This document shows positions 25,521 to 34,118 of a stretch of DNA of 64,000 nucleotides, one piece after another (the first letter of the stretch is position 1; every line of letters starts with the position of its first letter). The notes below the pieces were generated by a model, which saw only the letters and a program-made list of their open reading frames with translations, was not told the DNA's origin and made no database searches. Position numbers and translations under genes: made by a program. Source of the stretch: Syntrophorhabdaceae bacterium (GTDB lineage Bacteria > Desulfobacterota > Syntrophorhabdia > Syntrophorhabdales > Syntrophorhabdaceae). The stretch spans positions 28,043 through 92,042 of the forward strand of contig DASXUJ010000075.1 in NCBI GenBank assembly GCA_036504895.1, read 5' to 3'.

Positions 25521-25958
25521 TCAACGCATAGTTGAATAATAAGAGGAGGGGTATGGGTCGATATTGCCTACCGGCCGGGCGAAGGTATAGCAGAAGGGCT
25601 CCTCGATCATTGTTTTCGCTACCTTGCCCATGCTTCCGGTGGGGAGGGCGAAGGGTAGTGCGATGGCGCTTGCTATGAGGCCTCCTGCGACGGCGAGGAC
25701 GCCTGCGGGACGGAGGATCATAATATCGAAGAAGACGGCGGTGCCGCCATTTCTTTGATTGGGCGCCTGAGGGGCCTGCATTTCGGCTCTCTCCATGGGC
25801 ATCTCACCGGTTTGACCTGGCGGCAGCGGCTCTATTATCACTACAGGGATATTTTCGATCGACGGCGCGCTGTTGCCGTTGGCGGCTGTGGCTGTTCCTG
25901 AGCTCAGGCTCATTATGAGAAATGCGGCCAGTGCTGCATATCCTATATATTTTTTCAT
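25521..25958 (-). CDS. Exported hypothetical protein
   Basis: The 145-residue protein starts with a signal peptide (MKKYIGYAALAAFLIMSLSS, cleavage near ATA-A) and has a Pro/Gln-rich linker (residues 45-70). A Gly/Ala-rich hydrophobic segment covers about 84-108, and a short C-terminal part follows. It may be anchored by that second segment. The family is unknown. GGAGG precedes the ATG. Confidence 0.75.
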   Translation of the reverse strand: MKKYIGYAALAAFLIMSLSSGTATAANGNSAPSIENIPVVIIEPLPPGQTGEMPMERAEMQAPQAPNQRNGGTAVFFDIMILRPAGVLAVAGGLIASAIALPFALPTGSMGKVAKTMIEEPFCYTFARPVGNIDPYPSSYYSTMR

Positions 25959-26199
25959 GGTTATCCTCCTTTGTGAGGGTCGTCTCTCATTTTAATCTTC
26001 CGGGAGGAGAAGAACAAGTGCATTTGTCACACTTTTTCGCTTCTCCTGCTTTTAGATTATCGGCTTCGGACCTGAGAAATTAATAAGAGAAAGGGCTTCT
26101 GATTTCACTTGAGCCTTCTCCTCTCCTGGTGTAATATGGTGGATTGGCAACAACCCGCGCTCTTTATAGATTTGTGCGAAAGGCACGCCCAGCAATCAG

Positions 26200-27504
26200 A
26201 TGACCTTACGACATTCCATACCGAAACAGGAGATCGGCCTCAGGTTCGCGGTTCGGGCGCTCAAGAACCGGAATTATCGGCTTTTTTTCGGCGGCCAGGG
26301 GATTTCTCTTATCGGCACGTGGATGCAGAATATCGCCATGAGCTGGCTCATCTACCGCTTGACCGGATCACCCTTCTACCTCGGGCTCGTGGGATTCACC
26401 GGGCAGGTCCCCACCTTTCTTTTCGCTTCATTCGCGGGGGTTCTTGCCGATCGGTTCAACCGACGGCGCCTCCTTATCCTTACCCAGACACTCTCCATGG
26501 TCCCTGCCTTACTCCTCGCCGGCCTCGCCTTTTCGGGGCGGGTGGAGCCATGGCATATCGTGGCCCTCAGCATATTCCTGGGGTGCGTCAATGCCTTCGA
26601 TATCCCGATCAGGCAATCCTTTTTCGTCGAGATCGTGGAAAGTAAGCGGGACCTGGGAAATGCGATTGCGATGAACTCCTTTATCTTCAACAGCGCCCGC
26701 CTCGTCGGCCCTTCCATCGCAGGGATCCTCATAGGGCTTATAGGAGAAAGTATCTGCTTCCTCATAAACGGCCTCAGCTTCTTCGCGGTGATTTTTGCCC
26801 TTGTCCGGATGAGAGTGCCCCGGAAGAAGAAGAGGTTCGATCATCCGCCGGTCCTCCAGGGTATGAGAGAAGGCTTCACTTATGCCTTCGGTTTTCTCCC
26901 CATAAAATACATCATCCTCTTCGTGGCCCTTATAAGTTTCGTGGGCATTCCCTATTTCGTGCTTCTCCCCATATTCGCGAAAGACGTCCTTCACGGAGGG
27001 CCTTCCACCCTCGGCTTCCTCATGGGCGCGGCGGGCGCGGGCGCTTTGACCGGGGCCCTTTACCTCGCCCTGCGAAAGACGGTCCTCGGCCTCGGCAAGC
27101 TGATCGTCATCACCGCCCCCCTCTTCGGCATAAGCCTCATCGCCTTCTCCCTCTCCCGTAACGTCACCCTCTCGATGGCACTCATGTTTATGGCAGGCTT
27201 ATCGATGCTCGTAGAGATCACCTCCTGCAACACCATAGTGCAGACAATCGTGGATGAAGACAAACGAGGCAGGGTAGTAAGCCTCTTCGCCACCGCCTAT
27301 ATCGGAGTCACCCCTTTCGGAAATCTGCTCGCAGGCATCATGGCCGATAAAATAGGCGCCCCCTACACCCTAATGATAATGGGCCTCCTCTGCATAGCCG
27401 GAGCAATACTCTTCACCATCCACCTCCCCTCAATAAGAAAAGCGATACGTCCGATCTATGTGAAGATGGGAATAGTGAAGGAGCTGACGGTGGATATCCA
27501 ATAA
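26200..27504 (+). CDS. Major facilitator superfamily exporter (MFS_3/EntS-like)
   Basis: The 434-residue inner-membrane protein has about 12 membrane helices. The MFS signature loop between helices 2 and 3 is seen as GVLADRFNRRRLLILTQ. The N-terminus FRALKNRNYRLFFGGQGISLIGTWMQ is typical of the MFS_3 group, which includes enterobactin and drug exporters. It would extrude a small molecule by proton antiport. No siderophore genes are adjacent. Confidence 0.9.
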   Translation: MTLRHSIPKQEIGLRFAVRALKNRNYRLFFGGQGISLIGTWMQNIAMSWLIYRLTGSPFYLGLVGFTGQVPTFLFASFAGVLADRFNRRRLLILTQTLSMVPALLLAGLAFSGRVEPWHIVALSIFLGCVNAFDIPIRQSFFVEIVESKRDLGNAIAMNSFIFNSARLVGPSIAGILIGLIGESICFLINGLSFFAVIFALVRMRVPRKKKRFDHPPVLQGMREGFTYAFGFLPIKYIILFVALISFVGIPYFVLLPIFAKDVLHGGPSTLGFLMGAAGAGALTGALYLALRKTVLGLGKLIVITAPLFGISLIAFSLSRNVTLSMALMFMAGLSMLVEITSCNTIVQTIVDEDKRGRVVSLFATAYIGVTPFGNLLAGIMADKIGAPYTLMIMGLLCIAGAILFTIHLPSIRKAIRPIYVKMGIVKELTVDIQ

Positions 27505-27507
27505 AGC

Positions 27508-27621
27508 AGTCTCTAGTCTCTAGTCTCTAGTCTCTAGTCTCTAGTCTCTAGTCTCTAGTCTCTAGTCTCTAGTCTCTAGTCTCTAGTCTCTAGTCTCTAG
27601 TCTCTAGTCTCTGGTCTCTGG
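27508..27621. repeat. Heptanucleotide tandem array, about 16 copies
   Basis: The unit AGTCTCT is repeated head to tail without error until the last two units, where A becomes G (CTGGTCTCTGG). The array begins just after the stop of the MFS gene and ends about 100 bases before the antitoxin gene. Such a pure array is likely to change length by slippage. Confidence 0.95.
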
Positions 27622-27727
27622 TGTAGCATCTCGTATATTGAGCAGAATGACCGCACAAACACAGCTCATCTTGACACACGACCTGTTTATGGACTATATT
27701 AAGTCATATTCAAACGGAGGCATTCCC

Positions 27728-28003
27728 ATGAAATTATCCAACCATATAAAGCCCATCAGCTACTTGAAGGCCCATGCCGCTGAAATTGTAAGAAATATGG
27801 CCGGCCAGACAGAGCCGTTAGTCATCACCCAGAATGGTGAAGCCAAGGTGGTTATACAGGGAATAGAGAGCTACGAGGAAAATCAGCAGACAATGGCTCT
27901 TCTGAAGATACTGGCGCTCGGTATGCGGCAGGTCGATGAAGGCAAGGTCATACCGGCTGAGGATGCAATTAAGCGCCTCCGTAAACGGCGCGAGACCGTG
28001 TGA
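27728..28003 (+). CDS. Phd/YefM-family antitoxin
   Basis: The protein is 91 residues from the ATG at 27728, which has GGAGG seven bases before it. The N-terminal Phd/YefM DNA-binding fold is visible in KPISYLKAHAAEIVRNM and TQNGEAKVVIQGIESYEE, and the C-terminal tail is basic and probably disordered for toxin binding. It would repress its own operon and neutralise the toxin encoded next, with which it overlaps by four bases. Confidence 0.9.
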   Translation: MKLSNHIKPISYLKAHAAEIVRNMAGQTEPLVITQNGEAKVVIQGIESYEENQQTMALLKILALGMRQVDEGKVIPAEDAIKRLRKRRETV

Positions 28004-28359
28004 AGTCGTTTACGGTTCTGCTGACAGATGATGCAGTGCATGATCTCGTGGAGCTTTATGACTACATTGCGGTACATGATGCACCTGGAAAAGCGGACCA
28101 TGTCCTGAATCAGATAGAGAAGGCATTCTCCAAGCTATCAGAATTCCCTGAGAGAGGCTCCTATCCTCCCGAGTTGTTGGCCATAGGGGTTCGTGAATAT
28201 CGCGAGATCTTCTTCAAGCCTTATCGCATCATTTACCGCGTCACAGATAAGAACGTTTACGTTCTGCTGATTGCGGACGGCCGCCGCGATATGACATCTC
28301 TCTTGCAGCAGCGATTACTCGCCTCTGGTTTGCCCGGGTTAGAAAGTTCAGAACCGTAA
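28000..28359 (+). CDS. ParE/RelE-superfamily toxin
   Basis: This 119-residue protein starts at a GTG overlapping the antitoxin stop. It has the ParE/RelE pattern: helical LTDDAVHDLVELYDYIAVHD, then EFPERGSYPPELLAIGVREYREIFFKPYRIIYRVTDK and the strand VYVLLIADGRRD. RelE relatives cut mRNA at the ribosome and ParE relatives poison gyrase; the pairing with Phd/YefM does not settle which applies. About 15 extra residues follow the usual end. Confidence 0.88.
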   Translation: MKSFTVLLTDDAVHDLVELYDYIAVHDAPGKADHVLNQIEKAFSKLSEFPERGSYPPELLAIGVREYREIFFKPYRIIYRVTDKNVYVLLIADGRRDMTSLLQQRLLASGLPGLESSEP

Positions 28360-28452
28360 CTCTTGGATTTACGTCCTGTATTAAGGAGCCTTACAGGTTA
28401 AGTCGTTGCCTTTGGCTGTAAGAGGGTATCAAAATATGGAACATAACAACAA

Positions 28453-28492
28453 GAAATGGCTGCCGGGTATCTTGAACACCGGCAGCCATTTC
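28453..28492. terminator. Strong hairpin between the toxin-antitoxin pair and the HtrA gene
   Basis: GAAATGGCTGCCGG at 28453-28466 pairs perfectly with 28479-28492 around a 12-base loop. It lies between the ends of two convergent genes and has A/T-ended arms, so it can stop transcription on both strands. Confidence 0.65.
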
Positions 28493-28520
28493 ATCTAATA
28501 TCTTCGTTCCTATTTTTTCA

Positions 28521-28548
28521 CTAGCGACTAGCGACTAGCGACTAGCGA
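28521..28548. repeat. Four copies of the heptamer CTAGCGA
   Basis: CTAGCGA is repeated four times at 28521-28548, just after the HtrA stop in the minus-strand sense. The unit length matches the larger array at 27508-27621, and both contain CTAG or TCTAG steps. Confidence 0.85.
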
Positions 28549-28557
28549 CCGCTTTAT

Positions 28558-29997
28558 TCATTTCACAACCACCTGTACTTGCCCGGTATTGCCTGTTCTC
28601 CTATCGATGGCTAACAGGGTTATCTGTTGCTTTGGCTGGAGTCCTGCGATCAGCTCGAGGAAGGTTTCCAGGCCTGTGAAGGGCTGGCCGTTCACTTCGG
28701 CGATCATGTCTCCGACTTCGAAACCGGCCTTTCCTAATGGGCCGTTAGGGTCTATCCATGTTAAGGAGATGCCCTGGGCGCCCGTGAGGCCGTAGCGGTC
28801 CGCTTCTTTAGGGCTCATGAGCCTTACTTCGGCTCCCAATCGCTGTTTGGCGGCAGAGGCCAGGGATTTGAGCTCTTCTCGCAGGTTGCCTATTCTTACG
28901 GCGATCACCTGTTTTTTACCGGCCCTGAGCACCGTGATCTTTGCGGTCGAGCCTACGATCATATTCGCGATAGAATTCCTGAATGAATTTGAATCCGGAA
29001 CAGCCCTGCCCTCAAAGGCCGTAATGATGTCGCCCTTTTTGAGGCCGCTCTTTTCCGCCGGTCCGCCCTTGGTCACCGAGTCGATCATCACGCCTTTGGG
29101 GCTCTCCAGGCCCGCTGCTTTCGCCTTCTCTCCGCTCAGGTCCTGGATGGCGATGCCGAGCCATCCCCTCTCCACCTTTCCATACGTGATGAGGAGTTTT
29201 GCAACGTGGGAGGCGATATTACTCGGTATGGCGAAGCCGATGCCTTCATAGCCTCCGGATTCGGAGAGGATCACCGCGTTTACGCCTATCACTTCTCCCT
29301 GGAGGTTAAGCAAAGGGCCTCCGCTGTTTCCCGGGTTGATCGCCGCATCGGTCTGAAGGAAATCCTGATAGCTGCTCGGGTCGGTAATGCCCGTGCGATG
29401 GGTGGCGCTGATAATGCCCTGCGTGACGGTCTGATCGAGGCCGCGGGGATGCCCTATGGCCACCACCCATTCGCCTACTTCCATCTTATCGGAATCACCG
29501 AAGGCAAGAAAAGGGAGCTGCTCTCCCGGAGAGATGCGTATCACCGCCAGATCGGTCTTCGGATCGGTCCCCACGAGTTTCGCCGTATATTTCCTGCCGT
29601 TCGTCAGGAGAACCTCCAGTTTGCTGGCGCCGCCGACTACATGATAGTTGGTCAGGATGTGGCCCTGAGCGTCGATGATCATCCCCGTGCCGAGACCCCG
29701 TATTTCACGCTTGAATTTTTTCGGCGACTTCGGGGTTCCGAAAAAGTATCTGAAGAACGGATCGCTCTCGAAGGGGGTGAACTGCCCCGGCATATCGCGC
29801 GTGCCCGTCACCTCGATGTGCACTACACCCGGAATGGCTTTTTTTGCCACCTGCACGATGGCGGTACTCAAATCGAAAGTTTTTGCCGCCTTGCCTTCCG
29901 CCGGACTTCCGAGTACTACTATGCCGGCCGCACACAAGAGGATGAAGAGACTGAGAGACAACCTGCGCGCATCCACACGAATCCCGATTCTGCCCAT
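28558..29997 (-). CDS. degP: HtrA/DegP-type periplasmic serine protease
   Basis: The 479-residue protein starts with a signal peptide or anchor (residues 12-35). The trypsin-like domain has the triad His119 (LTNYHVV), Asp149 (KTDLAVI) and Ser225 (GNSGGPLL). Two PDZ domains follow (about 280-370 and 395-470). It degrades or holds misfolded envelope proteins. GAGGAGG precedes the ATG. It lies next to tamB/tamA and the M16 pair in an envelope-biogenesis block on the same strand. Confidence 0.94.
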   Translation of the reverse strand: MGRIGIRVDARRLSLSLFILLCAAGIVVLGSPAEGKAAKTFDLSTAIVQVAKKAIPGVVHIEVTGTRDMPGQFTPFESDPFFRYFFGTPKSPKKFKREIRGLGTGMIIDAQGHILTNYHVVGGASKLEVLLTNGRKYTAKLVGTDPKTDLAVIRISPGEQLPFLAFGDSDKMEVGEWVVAIGHPRGLDQTVTQGIISATHRTGITDPSSYQDFLQTDAAINPGNSGGPLLNLQGEVIGVNAVILSESGGYEGIGFAIPSNIASHVAKLLITYGKVERGWLGIAIQDLSGEKAKAAGLESPKGVMIDSVTKGGPAEKSGLKKGDIITAFEGRAVPDSNSFRNSIANMIVGSTAKITVLRAGKKQVIAVRIGNLREELKSLASAAKQRLGAEVRLMSPKEADRYGLTGAQGISLTWIDPNGPLGKAGFEVGDMIAEVNGQPFTGLETFLELIAGLQPKQQITLLAIDRRTGNTGQVQVVVK

Positions 29998-30110
29998 GAA
30001 TTCCTCCTCAACAAGATTTCCATCATATAATATAATACGGCAGATGCTTTAAATGCATCGGTTTTTGCGCAGACTGGTCCGGCGCATTTAAGGAAATGGA
30101 TAGGACCGTT

Positions 30111-33100
30111 TCAATCGAATTCTATCTTGTAGAAAAGACCGACCCCGCTTTGCGTCCCTGTCTGGCTCTGTAATTCCCAGCGTTTGGAAAGGGTAAGCCT
30201 CATGGTCACGAGGTTCTCATTGGACAGCACGGACCTTCCCAGACTGACGTAGAGGCGGGGGGTAAGATATTTTCCGACCGTCACGAGGGACTGGGTGGTC
30301 GTGCTCGTCTGAAGGGACCCGGTTTGGGTTTGCCCTGTCTGCATCTGTCCCGTTTGTCCGAGGGTCGGAATGGTTTGGGTGGTCGTGGTCGACTGGACAG
30401 GCCTGGTTTCAATGCCCAGGGTATCTATCCCGAGGTAGCTCTGGAGCCGGTCTTTTAAAGAGGTGGACTGGCTTTTCGGGAGAAGGGCCTCCGCGGCCTG
30501 GATCAGGAGAGCAGTCTCGGAGGTCCCCTGGAGAGGAGTGCCGAGGACCATATAGGAGAGGACGTCGGTATCCGCCATTCTGGGCCTCGAATAGAGATTG
30601 ATTACGGGGGACTGGAGAGGGCCCGTCACGAGGACGCCTGCTTTGATCTCCGTGGGCCTCATCTCTCCCGCCCTCGTCTCGGACACTTTCCTGAGCGCCA
30701 ATATATCGAGGGTGCCCGCCTCTACGGGGCCTCCGTCGAAAACGATCCTGCCCCGCTCGATATCGAGTTTTACCCCATAGGTGCGGTAATTGCCTTTCCT
30801 GATGTCGATCTCCCCTTTTGCCCGGATATCGTCGATCGACGTCCCCATAAGAAACACTTTACCCCCGAGGGCCGCGTTCACGCCCTCGGCAGCGATCGTG
30901 ACCTTGTCGCCCATAATGATCTCGACCCCGCCGTCTACGGCAAAAGAGAAGGGCTTTCGGGCGGGGACGGGCCTGTCGATCACGCGCACATCGTGACTCG
31001 CCTTGACGACCTGGGTCTGCTGACTGTAGAGCGACGCCTCGGGAACCGTTACCGTCCCTCTCACAATAAGCTGCTCGGAAGTGCCGCTCATGCGCAGGTC
31101 GGGGTTTATCTGTACCCTGAGCTCGGGAAGGTAGACCGCCTGGAAATTCTTACCCGTGATGGTGCCCTCAAATTCCTCTACTTTGAATGATTTGAGGCGG
31201 ACGTTCCCCTTCCCCTCCATTTTACCGGCTCCCGAATGGATCTCGAGGGACGTGAGGGTAACGCGGTCTTCCGTAACCTCGGCGCGGGCGCTCACGTCCT
31301 TGAGCTCGACCCCTGCCGCCGGTAAGTAGGCGCCGGCCCCGGAGAGGATGAGATTCCCCTTAAGCCCCGGGCGCTGCCACGTGCCTGCAGCAGTCGCCTT
31401 GATGTCGAGGCGGCCGTGACTCTCCCTCACGAAACCGGGGAAAAACGCGGTAATCAACCCCTTTTCCCTGATGGAGCCCGAGACGAGGAGGCTCACGGGA
31501 CCATCCTTCTCCGCGGTTACCGGCAACCGGGCGGAAAGGGGAAGTTGAAAGGCGCCCTCCAGGCGACCGTAATCGGCGAGAGCCAGGGTCATTTCGCCGC
31601 GAAGGGAATTTCCACGCCAGGTCGCGTCCGCTTTGGCCGTCCGTATGGCGGCGGTCATCACTCCCTGACCGCTCTTCCATGCAACGCTCCCGTTTTCGAG
31701 GCGAGTCTCCGCCCGCACATCGATCGATCTTTCCGGCAGTAGCCGTCCTTTCACCGTTCCGTTAAGGGAGCCCTTCAGGTTGACCGGAGCGGGCACGAAG
31801 GCCCTGGCCATCTGAAGGTCGAGAGATTCCCATGACAGCGAAAAACCCGCTGACCTGGGAAGATCGAGCCGGACGCCCTCACCCGAGGATGCCTCTCCCC
31901 AGATACGGCCCGTGGGTGAGAGCTTCACATCAATGGAGGAGGCGAGGCCATTAAGGTCCCAACGGAGGGAAGTATCGACCCGGGGGACCCCGATAAGGAG
32001 GCCGTCGGAGGAAAAGGCACCGGACCCATTAAGCCGGGCGGCTATGGATTGTACGTTCCCGCCGCGCCAGCGGGCCTCGAGGTTGCCTGAAACCTGTCCC
32101 GATACGGCGTCTCCTCCCTGTAAAAAGGGGCCGGCCCTGCCAAGGTCGATCCGGTCCCACCGGGCGTCTACGAATCCTTCTTTCTTCTTCATATCAACAT
32201 AAGCATTGAGCCTCAGCTTTTCATCCTTAACGCCCGCCAAAACTATAGGCTCGATAGAGATCGATTCACGGGAGAGGGAAAGGCGGGCAGGACCAACCAG
32301 ATTGAATCCGCCGTGACGCGTATCACGGGCGGCAAGGCTTTTCATCTCGCCCGTCCACTGCTCCTTCCTATATCCTCCCACAAAGGCTGCATCGAGGTCG
32401 CCTCCCTGCCATTGGGCACGGAGCTTGAGAAAATGGGCCGACTGCTTTCCCTCCAGAAGAGCGGAAAGACTCCTCAGGTTTAGAGTCTTGTAGGCTATAC
32501 CCGTAAGCCCCGCAGCTGCCTTCATCGACCCATCGGTTCCCATGGAGATGTCCATTTTTACGGAAGAGAGCCGGAGATCGCGGGCCGAGATATTCCGGCC
32601 CTTGGCATTGACCGATCCCGCCCCTTTCCCGTCCTTCCATCGGCCCCAGCCCTCTGCATTCACGGACCCCCCTGTTTCGGGCACGAAAAGGCCGAGGTCC
32701 CGGAGGGCGAGCTTGAACTCCAGGCGCTCCCGGAGGTTTCCTTGAGCCGAGACATCGAAACCGTCCCCATAGAGCCTGAGATGGGCGATGGAGAGGTTGT
32801 TCTCCTGCAGGCTCGCGTCTATAATACCCTGGACCGGCTTTTCCCTCACCATGCTTTTCAGGAGTATGGCCTTCACCGTAATCGCGGGAGCGCGCCCCTC
32901 GGTCACCCGGGCTTCTCCCGAGATGTCTGCATTTATTGCACCGCGCCAACCTTTCGCCACAAGGGCGGGATTTATGTCTCTCGTCTTGAGTGTGGCGGAG
33001 ACAATGGTCGTCCCTTCATCTTTGACCTCAATACGGCCCGTCACCCTCCCTTCGAGAAATGCGCCCCTCGTGAGGTCAATCGTAACTTCTTTACCGGCGC

Positions 33101-34118
33101 CCTCGAAGGCGCCGCCGAGGGCGCCCTTCCAGGGTCCGTCTGTTTTATTCGAGAGGTCGAATTTCCCCTGGTATGCCGAGAGATTGCCCTGAATGTCGAG
33201 CTTTCCCGAGAGGGCGCGCAGGGGCTTCACCTCCCGCGACAGGTCAAGGTCCGCAAAAACTACACCCGCCCGGCCTTCATAAGGCGCATCGAGGCGTACC
33301 GAGCCCTCTGCCCCGACCATCCCCTTTCTTCCCTCCTCCCGGATTTGGAGCCGTGAAAGGTCGACCCTCGCGGGGAGGGCACGAAAATGGCCCTTGATAT
33401 CGAATATCCTGGCCGGCGAGAGAGTAACCCGGGCTTCCATGGGTCCGGCCATACCGTTACTATTATCCCGGAGGAGCTGCGCCTTAAGGGCGACTCCGGT
33501 AAGGAGGCTGTCGCTCTTTACCGGCAAGAAGGAAAGGGAGGCGGTAAGGCGGGGCCGCTCGAAATTCCCTTCCACCTTGCCCGCGATCTCTCCCTCCGGC
33601 ACCTTGCCTTTTAGCCCTGATATTTCAAGAATGCCGAAGCGCCAGGTAAGGGACGCGGCGACGCGGTCGATCCGGTAAGGCTCCTCCTCTCTCACCTGAT
33701 ATGAGATACGGTCGATCCGGAAATCACCGATCCATCCCTGAAGCCATGAAAGGCCCGAGGGGGGCTGGGGCCATTCGAGCCTCAGGGGCTCTTCCTTACT
33801 CCTGTCCTTAATCGCGATGTCCGATGCGGAGAGCTCGTTGATCACGATTCGCCTTGACGCGATCAGCCAGGGATGCCAGCGGAGCACCATCTTTCCTACC
33901 GCCATATCTCCCGTATCCCATTCTATCCGGGTATTCCCCATGTCGATGCGGTCCCAGAGGCGGCCTTCGATCCGCGCGATTTCTATTTTCACGCCTGCCG
34001 CCCTTCCCGCCGTAATGATCAGCCATCGGGCCCCGGCAGTAGTCCCCAGGAGCCATGAAAGGGCGGCGCCTCCGATGCCGGCAAGGAGCAGGAGGATAAG
34101 GAGGATACGAACTCTCAT
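30111..34118 (-). CDS. tamB: Translocation and assembly module subunit TamB
   Basis: This 1335-residue protein is anchored by an N-terminal helix (residues 3-22, ILLILLLLAGIGGAALSWLL) and then consists of long repetitive beta-strand sequence, the groove-forming AsmA-like/TamB architecture. The conserved C-terminal DUF490 part covers about 1030-1335 (for example GLFYKIEFD at the very end). It spans the periplasm and works with TamA in outer-membrane protein or phospholipid transport. A Gln/Thr-rich insertion (about 1230-1275) interrupts the C-terminal part. It overlaps tamA by four bases. Confidence 0.92.
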   Translation of the reverse strand: MRVRILLILLLLAGIGGAALSWLLGTTAGARWLIITAGRAAGVKIEIARIEGRLWDRIDMGNTRIEWDTGDMAVGKMVLRWHPWLIASRRIVINELSASDIAIKDRSKEEPLRLEWPQPPSGLSWLQGWIGDFRIDRISYQVREEEPYRIDRVAASLTWRFGILEISGLKGKVPEGEIAGKVEGNFERPRLTASLSFLPVKSDSLLTGVALKAQLLRDNSNGMAGPMEARVTLSPARIFDIKGHFRALPARVDLSRLQIREEGRKGMVGAEGSVRLDAPYEGRAGVVFADLDLSREVKPLRALSGKLDIQGNLSAYQGKFDLSNKTDGPWKGALGGAFEGAGKEVTIDLTRGAFLEGRVTGRIEVKDEGTTIVSATLKTRDINPALVAKGWRGAINADISGEARVTEGRAPAITVKAILLKSMVREKPVQGIIDASLQENNLSIAHLRLYGDGFDVSAQGNLRERLEFKLALRDLGLFVPETGGSVNAEGWGRWKDGKGAGSVNAKGRNISARDLRLSSVKMDISMGTDGSMKAAAGLTGIAYKTLNLRSLSALLEGKQSAHFLKLRAQWQGGDLDAAFVGGYRKEQWTGEMKSLAARDTRHGGFNLVGPARLSLSRESISIEPIVLAGVKDEKLRLNAYVDMKKKEGFVDARWDRIDLGRAGPFLQGGDAVSGQVSGNLEARWRGGNVQSIAARLNGSGAFSSDGLLIGVPRVDTSLRWDLNGLASSIDVKLSPTGRIWGEASSGEGVRLDLPRSAGFSLSWESLDLQMARAFVPAPVNLKGSLNGTVKGRLLPERSIDVRAETRLENGSVAWKSGQGVMTAAIRTAKADATWRGNSLRGEMTLALADYGRLEGAFQLPLSARLPVTAEKDGPVSLLVSGSIREKGLITAFFPGFVRESHGRLDIKATAAGTWQRPGLKGNLILSGAGAYLPAAGVELKDVSARAEVTEDRVTLTSLEIHSGAGKMEGKGNVRLKSFKVEEFEGTITGKNFQAVYLPELRVQINPDLRMSGTSEQLIVRGTVTVPEASLYSQQTQVVKASHDVRVIDRPVPARKPFSFAVDGGVEIIMGDKVTIAAEGVNAALGGKVFLMGTSIDDIRAKGEIDIRKGNYRTYGVKLDIERGRIVFDGGPVEAGTLDILALRKVSETRAGEMRPTEIKAGVLVTGPLQSPVINLYSRPRMADTDVLSYMVLGTPLQGTSETALLIQAAEALLPKSQSTSLKDRLQSYLGIDTLGIETRPVQSTTTTQTIPTLGQTGQMQTGQTQTGSLQTSTTTQSLVTVGKYLTPRLYVSLGRSVLSNENLVTMRLTLSKRWELQSQTGTQSGVGLFYKIEFD

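Noticed and set aside
27508..27621. CRISPR array
   Set aside because: The array is a pure seven-base tandem repeat with no spacers; no CRISPR-like repeat-spacer pattern occurs anywhere in the window.
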